Below are positions 8,236 through 17,382 of a DNA stretch of 64,000 bases, piece after piece (the first letter of the stretch is position 1; the number at the start of each line of letters is the position of its first letter). The position numbers and the translations under genes are program-made. Source of the stretch: Natrarchaeobius chitinivorans (GTDB lineage Archaea; Halobacteriota; Halobacteria; Halobacteriales; Natrialbaceae); assembly GCF_003841505.1 (NCBI RefSeq), contig NZ_REGA01000005.1, positions 62,001-126,000 of the forward strand, written 5' to 3'. The notes below the pieces were generated by a model. That model did not search any database. It was not told the origin of the DNA and was given only the letters and a program-made list of their open reading frames with translations.

Positions 8236-9252
8236 TCAACAGCCGTCCCCGAACGTGCCGTTTACCGCCATCGAGTGACGGTCGTAATAGGCATAGAGGT
8301 TCCGAGGTGAGACGTACCGGCCGCCGTAGTAGCCGGCGGGGCCGGTGGTGTCGATGACGTTGTCCTCGAGGTCGGCGGTAAACCGCAGGTCACGGCGGTC
8401 GTAGATTCGGTCGCCGTCGAGCCAGTACTGAAGGATGCCGTCGTCGTTTGCTCGGCCGCTCGTGACCGTGTTCACGCAAACGTAGTACTCGAACTCGTAC
8501 CACCGTCCCGGAACGATTTCGGCCTCCTGTACGGTGTACTCCTGCCCGTCGAGGAGATAGTCGTGGTCCTGGTACTGGTCCATGTGGTACGTATGCGAGA
8601 GGAGAGCGAACGGTCCGTCCGGTTCGCCACCTCTCGTCGTAACGTACAGCCGATTGCTCCAGCCGTTCGTTCCGTCCGGTTCGCCACCTCTCGTCGTAAC
8701 GTACAGCCGATTGCTCCAGCCGTTCGTTCCGTCTGGGACGCCGCCGCCCGCACTCCCCTCTCCCAGCGCCATCGCACAGTTCCAGAGTCGACAGTTCGAC
8801 GGATCACGACCGGGCATCTCCCAGCCGGTATCGAGCGCGAACTGAACCCGGCCGTTGAGTTCTATCACGTCCTCGCCGAGATCGTAGTGCGTGCTCACAC
8901 CCCAGCTCTGGTCTTCGCGCATTCGAATCTGGAGGGCGCTGTCCCCAGAGTACGTCGGACTCGAGACGAGCGAGATATTCTCGGGGTCGCCGTTCGATCG
9001 CCAGTAGACGTCGTCCCAGTCGTCGTACGCGTCGTAATCGAGGTGGATCTCGTCGTCCGGTCTGTTACACCCTCCTCCAGCTTCGTTCGCGCTTCCGACG
9101 CCAACTCCGGCCGAGCCGAACAACCCGGCGACACCTGCGACTCCACCGAGACGGAGCGTCCGACGGCGACTCAGGCCGTCGTCCGTCGTCCGTTCGCCAC
9201 CGGTTCTCGTGCGGTCATCTCCAGTCGTCCGATCGGTATGCTTGTCCGTCAT
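8236..9252 (-). CDS. Secreted Tat protein, putative polysaccharide lyase (concanavalin-like fold)
   Basis: The start at 9252 gives a Tat signal: GLSRRRTLRLGGVAGVAG within the first 50 residues. The mature part (about 270 residues) is rich in Trp, Tyr and Asn with blocks such as WGVSTHYDLGEDVIELNGRV, YHMDQYQDHDY and PGRWYEFEYYVCVNT. These resemble haloarchaeal proteins annotated as polysaccharide (glucuronan-type) lyases with a jelly-roll fold; I cannot confirm the active site. A 57-bp unit is tandemly duplicated in frame (8615-8728), repeating 19 residues around TNGWSNRLYVTTRGGEPDG. That would lengthen one loop or strand, and may change or destroy activity. Confidence 0.7.
   Translation of the reverse strand: MTDKHTDRTTGDDRTRTGGERTTDDGLSRRRTLRLGGVAGVAGLFGSAGVGVGSANEAGGGCNRPDDEIHLDYDAYDDWDDVYWRSNGDPENISLVSSPTYSGDSALQIRMREDQSWGVSTHYDLGEDVIELNGRVQFALDTGWEMPGRDPSNCRLWNCAMALGEGSAGGGVPDGTNGWSNRLYVTTRGGEPDGTNGWSNRLYVTTRGGEPDGPFALLSHTYHMDQYQDHDYLLDGQEYTVQEAEIVPGRWYEFEYYVCVNTVTSGRANDDGILQYWLDGDRIYDRRDLRFTADLEDNVIDTTGPAGYYGGRYVSPRNLYAYYDRHSMAVNGTFGDGC
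8615..8728 (-). repeat. Perfect 57-bp in-frame tandem duplication
   Basis: Two identical 57-bp units, the second starting at 8672; the bases after it (CCGTC at 8729) begin a third partial match. There is no sequence divergence between the two, so the event is very recent or maintained by gene conversion or slippage. Confidence 0.95.
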
Positions 9253-9612
9253 GCGATTTCGGCTCCTCCACCGTCGTACAATAGTATTCGATCGCTGGGC
9301 GAAAGTAACGGGCGAATTCGCTCGAGAGCCGTTCAGCTGCCGAATTCGGCCATCCAGTAGCGTGCTCCTTTCGAATCGTTCGGGATCGACAACAGTTGCA
9401 GCGTCTACAACCGTTCGGTCTCTGGACTCCCGATCGGTTTCCCGTCGTCTCGATAGGACGGGCATCGCGGTGATCGTTGACACACGCCTCATACGGATTA
9501 CTGTAACTGGTTACCGGCGCACCCGCGACCCGGGCGGCGGGTGCGCCGGCAAGGACTTACAGTAAACCGTATCAGAGCCTCGAAAGCGAATCTACCGGTG
9601 ATCTCACAGCGA
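9253..9612. other. Intergenic with hairpin element E1
   Basis: Upstream region of the lyase-like gene and 3' region of the next gene. It holds the 82-bp hairpin at 9491-9572; nothing else is recognised. Confidence 0.5.
9491..9572 (-). repeat. Hairpin repeat element E1
   Basis: An 82-bp near-palindrome. The left arm begins ATACGGATTACTGTAACTGG and the right arm, read in reverse, begins ATACGGTTTACTGTAAGTCC. The inner stem is GC-rich (CCGGCGCACCCGC paired with GCGGGTGCGCCGG). It lies 41 bp after the stop of the upstream minus-strand gene, with the CTGATACGG end facing that gene. Same architecture as the element at 15069-15148. Confidence 0.75.
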
Positions 9613-10458
9613 CTAATCTGGATCGACTCCAGTGACGTTCTCTTCGTCCCCGTCCAACATCGACGAACTCCCCGCCACGCTATCCGTCTCCTCCCATTCG
9701 GTACCGTCCGACTCAGTTTCGAACGCCTGACCGACGCTGTCGCCGGCGACCGACTGGGTGATTTCGGAGGCGTCGGGGGTGTCTACGTCGGCTGCACGAT
9801 CGGCCTCCGATCGAATTTCGTCGAGGTCGTAATCCTCGAGCGGATCATCGTGGCCCTCGAGGGAATCGTTGCGGTCCTCGAGCGAACCGTCGTCGAGTTG
9901 CTCGACGGTCGTCGTCGCGTCGGTTGCCAACTGTTCCAAGATTCGCTGTTCGGCGGTCGCGACCGCTACCTGTGACCTGTACTCCCCGTAACTGATCTCG
10001 CCGTTCTCGTAGGCACTGTCCAGATCCGCGCGCAATCGTTCGAGCTCGTCCAGACGGTCGTTGACGTCGGTTAGTTGATCGCTGGCAACGCCCGCCCTGT
10101 CAGCGTCGGTCTGTGCGGATGCGACCCGGATGCCGTACGCTCGTTCGGCTAGTTCACCGTTCAACTCGGCTTGCTGGACGCCGACGACGCCGGCGAGCTG
10201 TTCGCCCGGTTCCATCTCGGCGTCGTCCTGTCTGTTGTCGGTCTGTCTGTCGTCGGTCTGTCGGTCGTCGGTCTGTCGGTCGTCGTCATGTCTGTCGTCG
10301 GTCTGGACGCTCCCGGCCGCCACGCTGTCGCTTTCGGGGGCTCCGAGATCGGCGACCGCGAGCGGTACCACCGCGATCGAAACCGCGAGCGCCAGTACCA
10401 GCAAGATCGACGTAATTCGCGTCACGATATCCGTCTCGTTGGATGGCGTCTTATACAC
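9613..10458 (-). CDS. Exported haloarchaeal coiled-coil protein with Gln-Thr-Asp-Asp-Arg repeats
   Basis: 281 residues with an N-terminal signal (ITSILLVLALAVSIAVVPLA, about 16-35). A run of five-residue DDRQT-type repeats (about 54-77, a 15-bp DNA repeat) follows, then a helical region (about 85-180) with heptad-like leucines, ending in an acidic, disordered tail. Haloarchaea often encode such a protein beside a membrane HTH protein, as here. It resembles the family I know as DUF7096. The role is unknown, probably envelope sensing or structure together with the next gene. A GTG at codon 12 is an alternative start. Confidence 0.7.
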   Translation of the reverse strand: MYKTPSNETDIVTRITSILLVLALAVSIAVVPLAVADLGAPESDSVAAGSVQTDDRHDDDRQTDDRQTDDRQTDNRQDDAEMEPGEQLAGVVGVQQAELNGELAERAYGIRVASAQTDADRAGVASDQLTDVNDRLDELERLRADLDSAYENGEISYGEYRSQVAVATAEQRILEQLATDATTTVEQLDDGSLEDRNDSLEGHDDPLEDYDLDEIRSEADRAADVDTPDASEITQSVAGDSVGQAFETESDGTEWEETDSVAGSSSMLDGDEENVTGVDPD

Positions 10459-10585
10459 GGGCGATGGTTATTCCGATTCAACGACTTCTACCGCGGTTTG
10501 GACGGTACTCAACGACGTCAACGATCGGAAAATGGAGGAAACGATCCGCCGGAGTCGTGCGGTTTTGGCGAACTCCACGTCCGAA

Positions 10586-11716
10586 TCAGTCTTCTGACTC
10601 GTGATCGTCCTCGTTTCTCTCCGGCAACGTGAGCACGTTTTCGCGGCCGAGACGGAACGATTCGAGTTTCCCATCCTCGCGAAGTCCGCTGACGACCTTG
10701 CTCGTTTTCGCGTCGGTCCACTCGAGTTCGGAGACGACGTCCTGTTGTTTGATTCGGCCCCCCTTCGTTTCGAGCAGGCGCAACACCCGCTCTTCGTTGC
10801 TCAAAAACTCTTCCGGGAGCGTTCGGTCGTCGTCGACGGTTTCGCCGGCCGTCGACTTCCCGGTCGATAGTTCGCGGTGGTCGCCCGCCTTGCCATCCTC
10901 GCTCGCGTTTCGCTTCCGTCGATACCAGAGCCCACCTCCGAGTGCAGACGCCCCGAAAACGACGATTCCGATCGCGAGAGTCCGGAGTGACTGGCCCGTC
11001 GACCCGCTCGAGAGGACGATTTCGGGTTCCCCGGAGATGAAATCGGTCTGTGACCCGTACCAGATCGTGGCGTGATCGCGCCGTTCGTCCGGTTCGGGAC
11101 TCGCACTCGCGAGTTCATAGTCCTCGGGCCACGCGATCAGCAGCCGGCTCCCCTCCTCGAGGTACAGTCCTTCTATCGCGTCCCCGGCCTGCAGTACCGA
11201 CTCGTCGACGGCCGCGAATCCGTGCCAGTCGAACGTGTACCTGACGATGCCGAAATCGCGTCCGACCGTCTGTCGGTCGGTTTCGACGGCGAACCCGTCG
11301 ATGGCCATCTCACGATCGGTCGCATCACCGGCGGCGGCGACCGTCGTGTCGATCCGGTCGGCGAATCGCGTCAGGTACGGCTCCGGATCCTCGTCGATGT
11401 CGTCGCGGATGGACTCGAACGCCTCGATCGATTCCTCGTCTTCGAGGCGGACGAAAAACTCCACGGTCCACTGTGCGGACCCGTTCTCGAGCAGTTCGAC
11501 GTCCATCCTGACCTGATCTGCATCGACGTCTTCCGGGGTGCTGGAGGAGATTGACGCCGGTTCACTGGTCTGGACTGCGTCCCGGGTTCGGTCGTCCGTC
11601 GCGCCGACGATCGAAGCCGATCCGGACATCACGATCGAACTCGCGAGAACGAAAAGCACGAGACGGACGATCCACCCCGGTCGAACCGTTACGGTCCCCG
11701 ATTGTCGCCGGTTCAT
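10586..11716 (-). CDS. Membrane protein with extracellular domain and cytoplasmic winged helix
   Basis: Predicted membrane-bound sensor or regulator, 376 residues from the ATG at 11716. A signal helix (VRLVLFVLASSIVMSGSAS) is followed by a secreted domain of about 200 residues and a transmembrane helix (LRTLAIGIVVFGASALGGG). The basic cytoplasmic linker leads to a C-terminal winged helix-turn-helix (about 310-365) with NEERVLRLLETKGGRIKQQ and the recognition-helix segment TDAKTSKVVSGLREDGKL. This arrangement is common in haloarchaea (DUF7345/DUF7343-like). It is probably co-transcribed with the downstream exported protein 127 bp away. The in-frame 38-residue extension is rejected for lack of signal context. 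Confidence 0.8.
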   Translation of the reverse strand: MNRRQSGTVTVRPGWIVRLVLFVLASSIVMSGSASIVGATDDRTRDAVQTSEPASISSSTPEDVDADQVRMDVELLENGSAQWTVEFFVRLEDEESIEAFESIRDDIDEDPEPYLTRFADRIDTTVAAAGDATDREMAIDGFAVETDRQTVGRDFGIVRYTFDWHGFAAVDESVLQAGDAIEGLYLEEGSRLLIAWPEDYELASASPEPDERRDHATIWYGSQTDFISGEPEIVLSSGSTGQSLRTLAIGIVVFGASALGGGLWYRRKRNASEDGKAGDHRELSTGKSTAGETVDDDRTLPEEFLSNEERVLRLLETKGGRIKQQDVVSELEWTDAKTSKVVSGLREDGKLESFRLGRENVLTLPERNEDDHESED

Positions 11717-12221
11717 TTCAGGAGAGAGAAGAAGAGAAGATCGCATCCACCAATCACGAACTGCAGTATACGATGCCCCGTCAATACCTTTTTGATAATC
11801 GTTGGGCAAGCCCCACACTGAATCACACATTCATACTAAAATATGAAAAGCTCAGCACAATTGGCGGATAGAACCGTAACGTAGTGGACGCATCGTCGCC
11901 TAGCGCCCGAACGACACGGAACGGACCGTCCGCTCGGTTCGAGAGCACTCCTGGGGGAGACGAGAGCTACTCTCGCGGTTGCCATGAATATCGTAGCCAC
12001 TGGACGTCGATCCACACCTGCTCGCACGAATGCTGTGCGATGGGTGTGTAAATAGTTCCGGTTGTTACTTCCGATCTGAGTACCCCGTTGGCTATCGGTC
12101 GACGTGACGTCGGCGCTTTCGTCGCGTGCAACGGACTTACCGTGGACGTTAACGCCGGTGTCCCAGCGCGAGACGGTTTATGATTCCGATAGCAAAGAGG
12201 ATAGATTGCGACCAGCCACTG
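11717..12221. other. Divergent intergenic region
   Basis: 505 bp between divergent genes. A TATA-like GGTTTATGA lies at about 12175-12183, consistent with a short leader for the plus-strand gene. An AT-rich segment (11781-11850) precedes the minus-strand gene. No gene or RNA recognised. Confidence 0.5.
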
Positions 12222-14159
12222 ATGTCAATGCGAAACGAAACCGTCGAATCGCTCCCGGCCCGGATGGCGATCGTTCGGCGATCGGTGTCTTCGGCGGTCA
12301 CCACGTACGCGCCCGTAATCGGATTCCTCGCGGCCCTCGTCCTCCTCGGAATCGCCTTCAGGGAACATCTCGACTTCTCCCAGCAGCCCCTCGAGCCGTA
12401 CCGGATGTTCTTCGAGCTGCTCGTCGCGGGGCTGGTCATCTCACTGCTCAGAAGTAAAGTGGGCCTCGTGACCTACGGGATGTTCGGCCCGATCGTCATC
12501 TCGTTTATCCTGATCGAGAGCGGACTGCTCTGGGGACTGGTGTTGTTCGTGAACGTCTTCCTGATCGCCCTGGCGACGTACCTGGTTATCCAGCCGTTCC
12601 GCCTCGGTACCGCCCACCGGATCTGCGCGCTCGTGATGACCGTCGCCATCGCGATCACGACGTTTCACATCATGAGCGACAACGGCACGCTTCCCCAGGA
12701 GGTAAACGCGCTGCAGGCGTTTTTCCCGGCGATCATCACCGCGTGGTACGCCGATCGGTTCGCCCGCGAACTCACGGAACGCGGCTGGCGAGCGCCGGCG
12801 GTCCGATTTAGCTGGACGATGGTCGCGATCGTCGCCGCCTACGCCGTCGTCGCGAACGGAACGATCGTCACGTGGTTCATGCAGACGCCCGAATCCTGGG
12901 CGTTCGTCTTCGCCGCGAACGTCTACCTCGGTGCACAGTCTTCGACTCGCCTCAAGGAGTATCTCCGCTTTTCGAACGTCTACGGACAGTCGCGATTCTC
13001 CGTGCTCAGGGCATCGGTGCGGGCGCGACTTCACAACGCGAGGGCCCGTCTCCGCGGACTCTTCGGAGCGGAAACGTCGCGCGTCGAACCTACGTCGGTC
13101 ATGGCGATGAATCGCCGAAACAGGCTGATCAAGCAGTACAATCCCCAGCACCTCTATCCGGAACTCGACAAGGCGTCGATGAAACGCGCCTTCCACGGAA
13201 CCGGCGTTCCGACGCCCGAAACGTACGCCCTCGTCGGATCGCTGAGCGACCTGTCGACGGCAGAAGAGATCATCGACACGCGAGACGAGTTCGTGATCAA
13301 ACCCGACAGCGGATACGGTGGCGAAGGAATCATCGTCGTCAACGGCCGAACTGAAAACGGTGACTTCGAAACGTCGAAGGGACGGAAGACACCCGAACAA
13401 CTCCTCGCACACACGCGCTCGATCGTGGAGGGGCAGTACGATCCCATGGGCCTCGAGGGCGTCGCGGTCATCGAAGGGCTGGTCCACCCCGACGATCAAC
13501 TGCTGTCGATCGCTGGCCAGGGGGTTCCGGACGTCCGCGTGATCGTCTTCAAAGGCTACCCGATCATGGCGATGACGCGACTGCCGACCGAGGAGTCAGA
13601 CGGCGCGGCGAACCTTCACATGGGGGCGGTCGGCGTCGGTCTCAGCATCGCGGACGGCAAGGCGTTGGGCGGCTACCAGAGTACGAACAAGTGGTTCGAC
13701 GACCACCCCGATACGGGCGTCGATCTCGAGGCGTTCTACGTTCACAACTGGGGGCAGATCCTCGACACGGCGGTCATGGCCGCCGAGGTCTCCCGGCTCG
13801 GGTACACCGGTGTCGACATCGTGGTCGACGAGACGGAGGGCCCGATGGTCCTCGAGATCAACGCCCGACCCGGCCTCGGAATTCAGAATTCGACGTTCGA
13901 CGGCCTGCTCGAGCGAACGGAGTTCGTCGAAAAGCTCCCCGACTCGTTCGATCTGAAGTCGCCAGGCGAGAAGATCGAACTCGCCAGAACCTGGGACCGT
14001 GTCGACTGGACCGAAGATGCGATCGAGCTCGAAGCGCAGTGGGCCCGGACCGACGCCGATGCCGATCGATCCGTGCGTACCGGGGATCCAGATCACGAGC
14101 GGAAGCGCGAATCAGCCGATGGCGAGACTGACGGGCAAGAGGAGGTGATCGCCCGATGA
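12222..14159 (+). CDS. Seven-TM protein fused to RimK-like ATP-grasp ligase
   Basis: Roughly 645 residues in two halves. The N-terminal half (about 15-230) has around seven hydrophobic helices and resembles the membrane domain that in bacteria is joined to an inactive transglutaminase (7TM_transglut). The C-terminal half (about 295-570) is an ATP-grasp domain like the alpha-L-glutamate ligase homologues. It has EFVIKPDSGYGGEGIIVVNG as glycine-rich nucleotide loop, PDVRVIVFKGYPIMAMTRLP, and the metal-binding MVLEINARPGLGIQN. Bacteria usually encode these as separate neighbours, so the fusion implies a ligase working at the membrane on an unknown acceptor. The tail is acidic. Starts at 12180, 12222 and 12228 are all possible; 12222 follows the TATA box best. 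Confidence 0.8.
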   Translation: MSMRNETVESLPARMAIVRRSVSSAVTTYAPVIGFLAALVLLGIAFREHLDFSQQPLEPYRMFFELLVAGLVISLLRSKVGLVTYGMFGPIVISFILIESGLLWGLVLFVNVFLIALATYLVIQPFRLGTAHRICALVMTVAIAITTFHIMSDNGTLPQEVNALQAFFPAIITAWYADRFARELTERGWRAPAVRFSWTMVAIVAAYAVVANGTIVTWFMQTPESWAFVFAANVYLGAQSSTRLKEYLRFSNVYGQSRFSVLRASVRARLHNARARLRGLFGAETSRVEPTSVMAMNRRNRLIKQYNPQHLYPELDKASMKRAFHGTGVPTPETYALVGSLSDLSTAEEIIDTRDEFVIKPDSGYGGEGIIVVNGRTENGDFETSKGRKTPEQLLAHTRSIVEGQYDPMGLEGVAVIEGLVHPDDQLLSIAGQGVPDVRVIVFKGYPIMAMTRLPTEESDGAANLHMGAVGVGLSIADGKALGGYQSTNKWFDDHPDTGVDLEAFYVHNWGQILDTAVMAAEVSRLGYTGVDIVVDETEGPMVLEINARPGLGIQNSTFDGLLERTEFVEKLPDSFDLKSPGEKIELARTWDRVDWTEDAIELEAQWARTDADADRSVRTGDPDHERKRESADGETDGQEEVIAR

Positions 14160-14392
14160 AGCGAGCCACGTTCGGTTCGGTTCTCGTCTTCGTCGGCCTG
14201 TTGCCGGGCGTGTTGCTCACCGACGGGCTGACGGTGTCGATCGACGTACCGACTGTCGTTTCCCACCTCGCCGGCAACCCCGTCATCGTCGACGTTCCGT
14301 TGGCCCTCTTCGTCGGCATTCCGACGCTGTTTACGCTGTTCGTCCTCGCCGAGGCAACCGGTCACGTTCGCGAGCGGAAACCGCCGAGTTGA
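14156..14392 (+). CDS. Small two-helix membrane protein
   Basis: 78 residues. Its ATG overlaps the upstream TGA (ATGA), so it is translationally coupled to the ATP-grasp fusion. Two hydrophobic helices (FGSVLVFVGLLPGVLLT and a second near PLALFVGIPTLFTLFVLA) surround a short loop, and the C terminus is basic. No family recognised; probably a partner subunit of the membrane ligase. Confidence 0.7.
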   Translation: MKRATFGSVLVFVGLLPGVLLTDGLTVSIDVPTVVSHLAGNPVIVDVPLALFVGIPTLFTLFVLAEATGHVRERKPPS

Positions 14393-15068
14393 TCGAGTCG
14401 GGGCAGCGTACGCTTCGGGCCGTCATCGCTGAAGCCGGTTTCCCTGGAGGACGTCGTCTCGAGCGGTATCGGTACGTGAAACGCGGTGTCTGTCCCTCGA
14501 GACTTCGAAGCCGGGCCCACCCCGTCCGGTGTCATGGCCGATGTCGACGAGTATCCTTGGCCCCGGCCACGCCTCGTGCTATCCAATCCCCTCCTTTTGA
14601 GGACCGAAAGTCGATTAGTTCCTCGTGATCTCGATCACATGTGTGAAGTGGGACCTATTCTACCATCAACTGTTGCTGTAGTGTGGATATAGGACAATAT
14701 CGATGCCGGGTATATCGGTTATGGTCGACGATCAGTGGAGATGATCCACTCGCAGCTCGGGTGTCCGTGCCGACTTTTGATCGAACTTCGAACTAATCGA
14801 CGATTTCCCTAGCCTCATTGTCAACGAGAGATACGGTTGGAAATGGTCGAAATACCGCTTTCCTCAACCTCGAACAATCCGGACAGCGTGACCGACGAAA
14901 GAGTCGACGACTACGCCGGGGGCTGTCGTCTGCACCTATACCGTTGTGTATCACGTTGTCCGAGCAGTATTGTATGTGATCAACTTCATTGTGGGCCGAT
15001 AATACTGGTGTGATTTGCGTCAATTCCTGTTTGGACCCTCCAAAATCGGAGGTCTGTCGTCGTCAGTC
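14393..15068. other. Intergenic, no gene seen
   Basis: About 680 bp, moderately AT-rich from 14640 on. No frame has family resemblance, a credible start or halophilic composition. It may hold eroded sequence. Confidence 0.5.
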
Positions 15069-15148
15069 ATACTACCGGCTGTAAGTCATTCAAGATTCTC
15101 GCCGCTCCGGGGTGGCGAGAATCTTGACACAGTTACAGCCGGCAGTAT
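15069..15148 (-). repeat. Hairpin repeat element E2
   Basis: An 80-bp near-palindrome. One arm reads ATACTACCGGCTGTAAG, the other (reversed) ATACTGCCGGCTGTAAC. Both continue into a perfect inner stem CAAGATTCTCGCC around a short GC loop. It lies 70 bp 3' of the amidase gene with its CTGATACTGCC end facing that gene. The end matches the 108-bp MITE-like family (CTGATACTGCCGG), linking the two groups. Confidence 0.75.
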
Positions 15149-15217
15149 CAGCCGACGAATTCGCTCTGCTCGATCGAGTTCGATTGCCGGTGGGAGGATT
15201 TTCCCGACCCTCCGACG

Positions 15218-16639
15218 CTAGCGGTCGTAGTAGTCGATCCACGGCCGTTCTCGCTCGAGTGCGGCGGCCGTAGTGATAACCGCTTCGTCGTCGAATCGCG
15301 GGGCCACGATCTGAACGCCAACCGGCACTCCGTCGACGAGTCCGGCCGGTACTGACGCGGCGGGATGGCGAGTGAGGTTCAACGGCCACGTCAGCAGCCA
15401 TCCCAGCGGGCCGTACGGTTTCCGTCCGTCTATCGTCTCCGGGAGACCGTCAGCGGATTCGAACGGAGGGACGGCAAGCGTCGGGGTGACGAGGACGTCG
15501 TACTCCTCGAAAACCGCCTGGACGGCACGGAACAGTTTCGACCGCGTTGCGTTCGCCCGTTTGTACTCGAGTGCGGTTCGCGTCCGGCCCGTTTCGATAC
15601 GGTCGATAACGTGATCGTCGACGAGATCGCGACGTGCCAGCGGATCGATTCCGTGAGCCGTGTGCAGGTCCTCCGCGAGGTCGGCGTACATGATCTCGAG
15701 ACCGGTCATGATCGCGTCCTGGGCGTCGTCCCACTCGTCGAAGTCGAGACTCGTCCGTTCGACCGTCCCACCGGCGTGCTCTAGGCTCGCGACCGCGTCG
15801 CGTACGACACGACGGACGTCGGGATCAACCGGCGCGCCGGCGAACTCGGGAGCGTACCCGATTCGGAATCCGTTCGTCGAGCGATCGGTCGCCTCGAGAA
15901 ACGCCGGGTCGTCGGGAGGGCTGAACGGCTCCGCTGGATGGGATCCCGCCATCACGTCCAGTGCGAGCGCCGCGTCTTCGACCGTTCTGGCGAGCGGTCC
16001 GCTACTGACGTGCGGGAGGTCGTATCTGTACGCGTTCGGACGGAACGCCTGTGGAACCCGCCCGGGAGTTGGATAGACGCCGACGACGCCGCAGGCGCTC
16101 GCCGGAATCCGCACCGATCCCGCGTGGTCGGAACCCTGTGCGAGGGGGACGAGGCCGGCGGCGACCGCGGCCGCGCTTCCGCCTGATGAACCGCCGGCGG
16201 TTCGGTCGGGGGAAAACGGGTTTCGAGTTCGACCGGCGAGCGCGTTGTCGGTTACGCCCTTGGCGGCGAACTCCGGCGTGTTCGTCTTGCCGACGACGAT
16301 CGCCCCGGCGTCTTCGAGACGAGTGACGAGCGGGGCGGACCGGTCGGGAACGAAATCGGTGAACGCGCGGGAGCCGAACGTGTTACGGACTCCGGCCTTG
16401 TACGCGTAGGCGTCTTTGATCGCGACGGGAACGCCGTGTAGCGGGCCGAGATCGTCTCCGTTCTCGACGGCGCGTTCAGCCTCGAGAGCGCGCTCTCGTG
16501 CTTTCTCCGATATCACCGTAACGAACGCGTTGTGGTCGTCGGCCTCGATCCGATCGAGGCACTCCTCGACGACCCGAACTGGTGACCGATCGCCCGTTCG
16601 AATCGCTCGAGCGATTCCAGCAGCGGTGGTCTCGTCCAT
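15218..16639 (-). CDS. Amidase, amidase-signature family
   Basis: Hydrolyses a carboxylic amide to acid and ammonia; natural substrate unknown. The Ser-cisSer-Lys triad is visible: Lys in GVPVAIKDAYAY (about 74), cis-Ser in TAGGSSGGSAAA (about 150) and nucleophile Ser in DHAGSVRIPASACG (about 174). The 473-residue length is typical. It is similar in architecture to GatA, but there are no GatB/C-like neighbours, so it is more likely catabolic. Transcribed divergently from the flavin reductase gene, with a triple 26-bp repeat in the shared upstream region. Confidence 0.9.
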   Translation of the reverse strand: MDETTAAGIARAIRTGDRSPVRVVEECLDRIEADDHNAFVTVISEKARERALEAERAVENGDDLGPLHGVPVAIKDAYAYKAGVRNTFGSRAFTDFVPDRSAPLVTRLEDAGAIVVGKTNTPEFAAKGVTDNALAGRTRNPFSPDRTAGGSSGGSAAAVAAGLVPLAQGSDHAGSVRIPASACGVVGVYPTPGRVPQAFRPNAYRYDLPHVSSGPLARTVEDAALALDVMAGSHPAEPFSPPDDPAFLEATDRSTNGFRIGYAPEFAGAPVDPDVRRVVRDAVASLEHAGGTVERTSLDFDEWDDAQDAIMTGLEIMYADLAEDLHTAHGIDPLARRDLVDDHVIDRIETGRTRTALEYKRANATRSKLFRAVQAVFEEYDVLVTPTLAVPPFESADGLPETIDGRKPYGPLGWLLTWPLNLTRHPAASVPAGLVDGVPVGVQIVAPRFDDEAVITTAAALERERPWIDYYDR

Positions 16640-16708
16640 GGGTGTGATTCGCAGGCACCCGTGAAATATCTACGCGTTGGGAACCCCGCGTTCCGTCGTA
16701 GTCGGGAC

Positions 16709-16786
16709 CGCAGTCGGCAAGTGGTGGTGTCGATCGCAGTCGGCAAGTGGTGGTGTCGATCGCAGTCGGCAAGTGGTGGTGTCGAT
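16709..16786. repeat. Three perfect 26-bp tandem repeats
   Basis: The unit begins CGCAGTCGGCAAGTGGTGGT and is repeated at 16709, 16735 and 16761 without mismatch and without spacer. It lies between the divergent starts of the amidase (16639) and the flavin reductase (16900). It could be an array of regulator sites or a slippage repeat. It is not a CRISPR array, because there are no spacers. Confidence 0.95.
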
Positions 16787-16866
16787 ACTGGTCTCCGCTC
16801 CCACCGAACTGACTGCCGGCCGTTGTAGCGCCGATGAAACGAGTAAGGGTCGAACCCGGGGAATGA

Positions 16867-16875
16867 TTTTTAACG
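16867..16875 (+). promoter_or_regulatory. TATA box for flavin reductase gene
   Basis: TTTTTAACG centred about 30 bp before the ATG at 16900, implying a leaderless or nearly leaderless mRNA. Confidence 0.6.
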
Positions 16876-16899
16876 ACCTGCATCGATATCTCACTCGAG

Positions 16900-17382
16900 A
16901 TGATAGATACGAATGCGTTTCGCCAGACGCTCGGCAACTTCGCGACCGGCGTGACGGTCGTGACGATGAACGACGGCGGTGACGACCACGCAATGACGGT
17001 CAATTCGTTTTCGTCGGTGTCACTCGATCCGCCGCTCGTGGCGTACAACGCGGACAAGGGGACCGACTCACACGATTTTACGGCGAGGGCTGAAAACTAC
17101 GCCGTCAACGTTCTGGGTACAGATCAGGAGTGGTTATCGAATCGATTCGCCGGTGAACACAAGGAGATGGACGACCCGTTCGAAGACGTCGATACCACTC
17201 GCGGCGAAACCGGAGCGCTCGTGTTCGAAGACGCCATCGCGTACCTGGATTGTTCGCTCGCGGCCAGCCACGATGCGGGCGATCACACGATCTACGTCGG
17301 CGAGGTACAGGAGTTCGGCGTCAACCGCCCGTCGGCCGACCCCCTCACGTTTTTCAGGGGCGAGTACGGCCGTATCGAGTGA
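16900..17382 (+). CDS. Flavin reductase-like FMN-binding protein
   Basis: 160 residues of the flavin-reductase-like (split-barrel) family, which binds FMN and commonly supplies reduced flavin to two-component monooxygenases. Visible family features: FRQTLGNFATGVTVVT at the N terminus, AMTVNSFSSVSLDPPLVAY near 28-46, and the closing HTIYVGEVQEFGV near 130. The luciferase-like monooxygenase at 21947-23326 is the obvious local partner. A good TATA box at the right spacing supports this start. Confidence 0.88.
   Translation: MIDTNAFRQTLGNFATGVTVVTMNDGGDDHAMTVNSFSSVSLDPPLVAYNADKGTDSHDFTARAENYAVNVLGTDQEWLSNRFAGEHKEMDDPFEDVDTTRGETGALVFEDAIAYLDCSLAASHDAGDHTIYVGEVQEFGVNRPSADPLTFFRGEYGRIE

Noticed and set aside
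16709-16786. CRISPR array
   Set aside because: The 26-bp repeats abut directly with no spacers and there are no cas genes.
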